Assembly (NCBI GenBank): GCA_958496175.1
Contig: OY292275.1
Location: 3,286,001-3,350,000, forward strand
DNA: 64,000 nucleotides
Origin: Sisyra terminalis
Lineage: Eukaryota > Arthropoda > Insecta > Neuroptera > Sisyridae
Direction of reading: 5' to 3'
Shown: positions 57,506-64,000 of the stretch, piece after piece
Numbering within the stretch: the stretch's first letter is position 1
How the letters are laid out: every line of letters starts with the position of its first letter
Notes under the pieces: model-generated
Databases searched by the model: none
Seen by the model: the letters and a program-made list of their open reading frames with translations, nothing else
Told to the model about the DNA's origin: nothing
Translations under genes and position numbers: made by a program

Positions 57506-57732
57506 AATCAAGTTTATATTTTGTTTGAAATAAATATGATGGTGATTTCGTACAAAGAAATCAAAGTTGACTTAACGTCGTTAAGTTCTCCACTCAACTG
57601 AATGTTTCTTGGCCCAAGAAACATTTTGAAACTCGTATTTAAAGACCATGCGCTTTTCACCGTATCCAACCTTACAGCGGGTTTTAACCAAAAGAAAAAC
57701 GTTTGAGATTAATACGTTCTTTTTACGGTGTA

Positions 57733-59636
57733 CCTAATCACATATTTTTGATACAGGAACCCCACCATGTGGCTTGAGTACCGTGCCCATTGTTTGAGAA
57801 GACCTGGAATCAGTTCGCGGTGGCCGCACAACATAAAGAGCGCTCGTTGAGCCGCTTTTTATGCATTTACAAGTTGCAAATAATGCATTGCATTTTCCAT
57901 TTCTCGGTCATTATGCGGTTGTGTTACGTTTTATTTTCAACGAGTCTCCTCTCAACATCATGCGCCTGCCTCTTTTTGTTGGATAAACTATTCGAATTAG
58001 CCGGAGAGTCGAGAGGCATTTTCGTTTTTCTCGTTTTTCAACTTTGTGCTCCATCCTCGTTCAAGTCGAACCCGAGAACAGGGCAAAAGGAAAATTTTAC
58101 GCTAATAAACAAGGTATTATGAGCCACCATTACCGTACATTTTAATGTTGTTCTACTGCTGGATCGTTAGGTGTGTTTTATCAAACGAACATTTAGGAGT
58201 TTTTAGAATGTATTAAATTGAAACACTTTGAATGGTCTTTAAATGGTTTATGTGGATTTAAATTGGCAAGAAGACCTATTTACAATACAAGCCTTTGGCT
58301 ACAAACATATGTACACAAATGGAAATGGTTTATTTTCAATTACAATGAAAACCAAAAGCAAAACTTTTTCTAGTGTTACCAAATTTAAGTAAGGTAAACA
58401 TTATTAAACTCATTAACATATAAGCTTTTTTAAATTCTATGCTTTTTTGTTGTAGGCATGTCGCTGAAAATTTTCCCATAATCCCAAAACACAACATTAA
58501 GAGTTGCAATTTCCAAGTGAAACCAATTCAACCAATATTTAAGCGACATTATATACACCGAAGCGTGTTTGACTTGATCCAATATTTGTTGACACAGTTT
58601 TTGCCCATCCCCGCCGGGGCATCATCCCCCAATTTTATCACTTAAATAAAGCGTATGTGCTGCCCCAAAATTATACGAGCAAGCAAAGATGTTTATCGCC
58701 TTATTTATTCATCCAGTTACGGCCTCGAAAGGTTAATCATTTCAGACCGCGATAAATTTTCAACCCTTTCAACATTACTCAACCCCAACCCCCAATTCAA
58801 TAATCTTTTTTTTTCCCTGTCGTTTCGTATTGAAAACACGCGACACTTTTACCGGAAAAGTTTCGTCGAGAAAATCGCGAAAAAACTTTTGTACTACATG
58901 CAAACTTATCAACCACCCCACTCGCTTCCATCTCCTGATTTTAAACAACCCCTTTTTCTTTTTTACGAATGTTTCAAATAAATATATAACTTTATCCGCG
59001 ATTTTCTTAACTTTGGTGCACGGAAATATTATTTTTTGTTACGTTTTTGGTTGATTTATTTGATAATTAATCATGGTGACAAAATATGATGTAAGACGGG
59101 GGCTGGTCGGGGACAAGGGGGTGGACAATTAAATTTTAATCCGAGTAAGAGTTGATTATAATAAATAAATGTGTATTAAGACATGAAAAATAATTAGTGT
59201 TCCCGTTTTTGAAAGTTTAACGGGAGGGGAGGGGAGTAATTAGTGACATAAATTATGCGTCGTTTTGAAAACGCAAAGTTTGTTAAATTAATAGTTTAAT
59301 TAGGGAAAAAATGAAAAGAATAATTATTTTGACATTTCAATCTCAAAGGTTTACATGAACATGTTTCGGTAATCTTTTAATCTTACCAACTGTAAAAAAC
59401 AATTGGTAAGCTAATTTTTTAAGTCAGTCATACTTCTTTACCGGCCATATGAAAAACCGTGGCGCTACAGTAGGAAGTTGGTCGCAAACGGTTACTGGGA
59501 AACTTCAAGTGGGAGAAAGTTGACCGACTTTTGGCAACGATTTGCATGGTAATAAAAAACGCAATCAAGTCGACCGATTTGACTATTTGCACAAATAGTA
59601 CCGGGAAAAGAAAAAATGGTTAATGATCTCTTAGAG
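57733..59636. other. Unique sequence islands, no recognised gene
   Basis: Regions 57760-58130 and 58440-58980 are less A+T-rich, with overlapping plus-strand frames of 68-110 codons lacking known motifs. An acceptor-like TTTTTGATACAG precedes 57760, followed by about 30 codons (MWLEYRAHC onwards) before a stop. No donor or partner exon was found. Confidence 0.4.
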
Positions 59637-59832
59637 CAGCGGTTCCTAAACTTTTTCAGCCGCGGAGCCCCAAGGAAATCAAGCATAATGCCAAGGACCC
59701 CTGAGTGAAAAAAAGGTGCAATTTTCGGACAATATTATATTTAAGTATTCCTTCATTAAATTAAGAACCAAACTTTTTCAAATGGGACCGCGGACCCCTG
59801 GGGGTTCGCGGATCACAGATTAGGAAACAATG
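59637..59832. mobile_element. 196-bp hAT-type MITE
   Basis: CAGCGGTTCCTAAACTTTTT at the left, and CATTGTTTCCTAATCTGTG on the reverse strand at the right, match the hAT MITE pattern. The flanks TCTTAGAG and TCTTAGCG agree at 7 of 8 positions, an eroded 8-bp target duplication. Inside are 'gcggagccccaaggaa' and 'gcggacccctggggg'. Confidence 0.88.
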
Positions 59833-59840
59833 TCTTAGCG

Positions 59841-60550
59841 AATGATGGTCCTTACCAAAGCAAATAGACGACAGCAAAAGGTATGGATGTCGGAATAGAT
59901 TCTGAAACCTGAAGCCTTTGTAAGAAAGGAGGGGATTGGAAAAATATTGAAGATACAAGTAAAGTGAGACAAGTAAAATAAGCAAGAGAGGAGAAGTTGT
60001 GTCGTGAAATCGAAATATTGGATAATCTTCCATAACATCTTCCACCTACATAAGAAAATCAGGGAAAAAGTTTCTATCAAAGGGTAAGCATGTTTCTACA
60101 CTATATGATAGGAAGATGGAAATTCTGTGCTGGATGTTGAAGAAAGAAAGATACTATGGGAAAACTATTGAGGAGCTTTTTAGTGACATCATCGCATTTA
60201 CTGTGGAGAACTTTCAAGTGCTTTCGGATATTAATCGGGCAAGCTAAAAGTTCGGTAATAAAATAAATAAAAAGACCAAGTTCTTGGTAAAATCCAAATG
60301 AGACCAAACTCCCACATGTCTAAACCTTAATAGAAGAGTGGAGCACTTTAAATAGCTTGTCTGTCTTGCCAATGAAAAGTGGAGTATGGGGCAGGAAATA
60401 AACAGCCGCATTCAGCAAGCCTTGTCGAACTTTATCTTTGGAACTGCGATTGAAACTGGTCTGGTACCATGTAAAAACAACATTAATAATATTCTAAATA
60501 TAATTATAATATAAATAGTATTCTTAAATATAATAACACCAACAACTAAT
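59841..60550. other. Unannotated stretch before the LINE relic
   Basis: It has overlapping minus-strand frames of 68-94 codons with no known motif. Roughly 60340-60480 might be LINE 3' flank. No feature could be fixed. Confidence 0.4.
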
Positions 60551-60669
60551 ATCCCTAAAATCGGTCTGTTAAGTCAAGTATTGACATCCTTTTGAGACGC
60601 TTAACATCCGCACTGTTATCACGGAGATTTAAGGCAAAGTGGTTTGGATGGTCATTAAGTCTATAGAGT

Positions 60670-61421
60670 AAGAGCCCGGGCCTGTAAGACACAACTTATT
60701 TTCTAAAGCATAGAACTTTCTGTTCTGAGTAGTCTCTTGTGTACTTTTTAATACCTGCATGTTTGCTAAGCTTGCCCGGTGACACCTGCGCAGGTATCAG
60801 GTGAGAAAGGTAACTAAAAATCAGAGTTACTTAACTTAAATTTTTATGACTGATTTTTATGTATATTTTGTATAATATCATTCTGAAGTCATATTAAAAC
60901 AGTCAGACGCTTTCCATGGGCCAGAACTTTTGTCAGACGCTTTAAAGCTCTACAAAAAATAAATGAACTTAATTTATTTTTAAATGTCTGATTTTTATAT
61001 ATGTTATTAAGATAACTATTACAAAGTTATATTTAATCAGTCAGACAAATTGTAATGACCAAACATCCGGTAAACATAAAAATTACTCAACCATGAGTAT
61101 GAGCGCGAGAGCACAGACATTTAAAAATAAATTAAGTTCATTTATTTTTTGTAGAGCTTTAAAGCGTCTGACAAAAGTTCTGGCCCATGGAAAGCGTCTG
61201 ACTTTTTTAATATGACTTCAGAGTGATATTATACAAAATATATATAAAAATTTAAGTTAAGTAACTCTGATTTTTAGTTACCTTTCTCACCTGATACCTG
61301 CGCAGGTGTCACCGGGCAAGCTTAGCAAACATGCAGGTATTAAAAAGTACACAAGAGACTACTCAGAACAGAAAGTTCTATGCTTTAGAAAATAAGTTGT
61401 GTCTTACAGGCCCGGGCTCTT
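60670..61421. mobile_element. 752-bp palindromic (foldback) element inside the LINE
   Basis: The ends AAGAGCCCGGGCCTGTAAG and its complement begin two arms of about 310-320 bp (60670-60990 and 61110-61421) that are nearly identical in inverse orientation. They share 'cttgcccggtgacacctgcg' and 'ccatgggccagaactttt'. The spacer is about 120 bp. The insertion splits the LINE frame between QNSS and RLNDHPN. I could not settle a target duplication. There is no coding sequence. Confidence 0.9.
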
Positions 61422-61879
61422 GGACTACTATTTTGATAGGCCCGCGATCTCCAGGTGATCACATCCTTCACATGTTCCACTTGTAGGTCGTCGTGGATTC
61501 TTACATTATTTCTGTACCATGGTGCACCGATTATTGCCCGCAGAACTTTGGATTGACATCTTTGTGTTATTTCCACGTTTGAGTTGGATGTTGTGTCCCA
61601 AAGTTCCACTCCATAGGTCCAAATTGGTTGTTATTGATTTGTACAGAATCGATTTGTTTTCTATGGTCAATTGTGACCAATGACCAATCTGCCAAAACAA
61701 CTTTCTTTTTTCTTGTATGTGTTTTGTTCAAGTCTATCCAGGTATATTACTAAATACTTGGACATGATCCGTTTGGAGTACCTCTGTATTATTGAGCATT
61801 ACCGGAGGGCCGAACTGTTTTTTTTTCCTTTGATCTGGGGGCCTCTCATGAGAGTTCCTCTGTGCTGCGTCCTAAAAAG

Positions 61880-62158
61880 ACTATTGCGCCCCAGTTTAAT
61901 TTCAGTTCCAGTTGGTCAGGTCTGCTTCTGATATGAATCTCAGCAGACAGTCAACTGGATCTCTGTGTATGTTCCCCAGCTCATGTCCAGGTGGACCAAG
62001 CGAGTTGAGACGACTTTGAGTCATGGCTGGGCAGTCAAAGGCAGTTTCATCTTCCACGCCACATTTCCTGCATAGTTTGGAAATGTTTCCTCAAATTGCA
62101 GTGTCCTGTTAATCGGCCTACCAGCGTTTTGATGTCCTTCCTTCTTAGATTTGGGTAG
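61880..62158 (-). pseudogene. Piece of a second LINE: RNase H-type tail inserted in the Jockey relic
   Basis: The minus strand reads RLTGHCNLRKHFQTM, then ETAFDCPAM, NSLGPPG and DCLLRFISEADL. This is the end of the RNase H region and the Cys-rich tail of LINEs that carry RNase H (form: LTGH-x-L...ETA-H...CPA...R...LG). It interrupts the Jockey frame between HVTLTT and the next segment. A diverged copy is at 52365-52480. Confidence 0.65.
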
Positions 62159-62440
62159 TTAAAGTAACATGGACTGCCTTCTTTTCGTTAATAGTTATTT
62201 TCCACTTGTCAGCCCACCGGAGTTTGTTAGAAGTCTCCGCAGGATCATTTCCTATTACCATCAGCATAAGTAGCCGTGATTATTCTCCTTCGCTAGTCGG
62301 AAGATCAGCCGTGTATACTAGGGACCACAATAGCAGGGGTCCAAGGTAACTTCCATGAGGTACTCCAGCTCTAATCCACTTCAAACCACTCACTGCCTTT
62401 CCCTGCTTAACTTGGAAAGTTCTTTCTTGCAATAAAATTG

Positions 62441-63854
62441 AAGAAAATTTTATTTAACACGCACATAACAGTCTCGTATGAAAATTTCCGTTTCAACAAT
62501 TGCCGTGGCTATTTTGTACAACAATGGCCACTGAACACAGGCAAAAGCTCGCTCTACTACTGTCATCCCTTTTGGTACTTTAAGACTGAAAAAAAAATTC
62601 CTTCAGGATAGTTTAAAAAGATTGTGTTTCTTACTTTACTTCAAACCGTGGTTGATATCCAGAGACCATTATTAACAATGGTTAGGTATAGAAAAGGGAC
62701 TCTTTTGTGCTTTCTGTGAGACATATTGAGAGCTTTTATGGTTAAAAAAATCGAATGGATTCACAACCAAGTTGATTTAGTGTGATTTAAACGTTTGTTT
62801 TGAAAGTTTTTACTATTTTTTTTTTAATGGTTTTATAAGCATATCTTTTTTATTTGGTTTTTCTAGTTGCCAACTTTCAAAGTTGGCGTCTCGCGCTTGC
62901 ATTTGTTTTGTGTTGGAAAACAAAAGCTCGGCGGTTTACTTGTTTATTTTGTAGTATTTAAAATGGCGTCACTTGGAAAGTTTTGACTATGAAAGTTTTA
63001 AGACGAAATGGGCAAAGTGCTTGTTAAACATGATATGGAATTATTGCATTATTGACTAAAGCCCGTCTCGAGTGTAAGTTTTCGGGCATTTGCGATGCAC
63101 AAGTGAATATATAACATACTTAAACTTGAACTTTGCTGTTTGTTAGTGTTTTGACACAGCAGCAAGAAGGCGAGCTTTTGAAATCGAAGTGTTCAAATTG
63201 AATTTGAGGCTTTAAAGCACAGTTGGATATTTCGTGATAAAAATAGCACGATCGGCAAATGTTTTGAAACATGGCAGCTGCGAGCTTTGATGGAAATTGT
63301 GAAGTGGAATATTATGAAAATCAATAGCTCAGTGACCCAGAGCTTAAATTGGAAAAGCACAACCTTGAAATTTGTCGCGTTTCGCGCTTCGACAAAAGTC
63401 ACGACAGTACAAAGCTCATATATATGTGTATATATATGTATGTATTCAAAGGCGAAATCAATGAAAGGAATTTATCGAATGAAGGAAAGATTTTTCGGGA
63501 ATTCCAATCCAGCCAAATGGTGGAGGCATTGGTGCGGGAGTGGTGGGACGAATGTTTGGGGTGGTTGCCTGATTGAGGAAAAAAAGAATTTTTGATGTGG
63601 GAGACGCGAGAACGTTGGCAAAGAGCCCTTTTGACAAAGCGAAGCAATAAATAAATAATTGGAGGAAAAGTGGAATTTTCGGCGGAACAAATTTAATCAA
63701 AAGAACATCTTTGGCTGGTATTTGATGGCAATGAAATCATGCTTGATTTTGTCTACGTTTTGCTTTACGAAAATATTATAGAAAGAAGGCAACAATGTTT
63801 TTTTTTATTTTTTAATTTAAGCTCCCACAAAATCAAAAATCCCAAAATATCTAA
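62441..63854. other. Unique sequence, no recognised gene
   Basis: Roughly 62860-63700 is less A+T-rich, with several overlapping frames of 65-102 codons on both strands. None shows a known motif or clear splice sites. No repeat partner in the window. Confidence 0.4.
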
Positions 63855-64000
63855 AGGGTCTAGCAGGATCCACATGGCGAGTTGGCCCCCAAATAGGATA
63901 TATATATATACAAAAAAAAATCCAAAAAACAAATGAAATGACAATCATGAAAAAAATATATTTTATGCTTCGACATGAGCTCTATAACTCATAAAAATTG
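63855..64000. mobile_element. Truncated foldback element at the window edge
   Basis: GGGTCTAGCAGGATCCACAT, GGCGAGTTGG and 'caaataggata' match the left end at 29411. The sequence then jumps to the block 'aatccaaaaaacaaatgaaa' through 'cataaaaattg' found at 29708-29815. About 240 bp of the arm is deleted. The element continues beyond the window. Confidence 0.9.

Larger units (their letters stand above)
55224..57730. mobile_element. Probable 2.5-kb DNA transposon with CACTG termini
   Basis: The left CACTGTAAAAA and right TTTTTACGGTG are inverted and flanked by TA (55222-55223 and 57731-57732). Further in, both ends carry TTTCTTG-x-CAAGAAAC and then AGTTGAGTG-AC, giving diverged subterminal repeats of about 200 bp. 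No transposase was found. The interior holds a 122-bp MITE, a broken hairpin MITE and a Helitron. CACTG ends suggest an EnSpm/CACTA-like element, but the 2-bp TA flank is not decisive. Confidence 0.5.
60555..62440 (-). pseudogene. Jockey-clade LINE reverse transcriptase relic, broken by two insertions
   Basis: Minus-strand pieces in order: AGVPHGSYLGPLL with YTADLPTSE (about 62440-62270), NKLRWADKWKITINEKK (about 62220-62160), then after an insertion PVMLNNTEVLQTDHVKYLVI (about 61810-61740), IENKSILYKSI, QRCQSKVLRAIIGAPWYRN (about 61570-61510), and after a second insertion RLNDHPNHFA, ending VKRLKRMSILDLTDRF before TAG at 60555. These follow the RT thumb and C-terminal tail of Jockey ORF2. 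Frameshifts are present and the catalytic motifs are lost. Confidence 0.85.

Noticed and set aside
61080..61140. tRNA or other structural RNA in the palindrome spacer
   Set aside because: The secondary structure is only the arm pairing; no tRNA box A/B consensus was seen here or elsewhere in the window.

Overview
The window is nuclear DNA of an arthropod, most probably an insect. The evidence is indirect: A+T-rich sequence, relics of Jockey-type LINEs, hAT, mariner-like and Helitron transposons, and many short inverted-repeat elements of insect type. No species can be named. I found no host gene that I can identify, and no rRNA, tRNA, CRISPR array or LTR retrotransposon. It reads as a gene desert or a very large intron in which layers of transposons separate short islands of unique, less A+T-rich sequence. 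A few exon-like pieces (near 1.7, 8.9, 9.7 and 16.5 kb) are listed with low confidence.

Layout, 0-18 kb: unique sequence, a 232-bp TA-flanked MITE (3.5 kb), and a 3.1-kb decayed hAT element (5314-8422). The hAT element keeps a transposase C-terminal piece and has been invaded by a Helitron and a Jockey RT relic. Then follow a possible small secreted-protein ORF (8.8-9.0 kb), a roughly 600-bp tandem repeat (9.8-11.6 kb) and a second Helitron (15.0-16.0 kb).

18-27 kb is the most striking part. An apparent 8.2-kb foldback-like element is bounded by long inverted repeats that begin with G-rich sequence and AGAGTCTAG. It contains a 1-kb imperfect palindrome, about 20 decayed copies of a roughly 79-bp repeat with an ATTCGCGAG core, and 14 near-identical 169-bp satellite monomers. 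The monomer aligns with the outer end of the element's own terminal repeat. The array also shows a five-monomer (845-bp) higher-order period. A shorter, inverted copy of the same element lies at 48.5-49.5 kb.

28-42 kb holds nested elements: a TTAA-flanked element, a 1.9-kb foldback element split by a LINE tail with a 30-bp target duplication, a 251-bp tandem repeat, a hAT MITE with a perfect 8-bp duplication, and a 982-bp hairpin MITE.

42-52 kb carries two head-to-head copies of an unrecognised element (arms of 2.2-2.8 kb) with coding-like remnants, including an unidentified 73-codon exon at 51706-51927. Between the arms lies another long-inverted-repeat element (46.15-47.53 kb).

52-64 kb has several MITEs, a 2.5-kb element with CACTG ends holding a precisely inserted Helitron, and a Jockey LINE relic (60.6-62.4 kb) broken by a 752-bp palindrome and by a piece of a second LINE. 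A truncated foldback copy runs off the right edge. Nothing here forms an operon or pathway; the genes present are decayed mobile-element genes.
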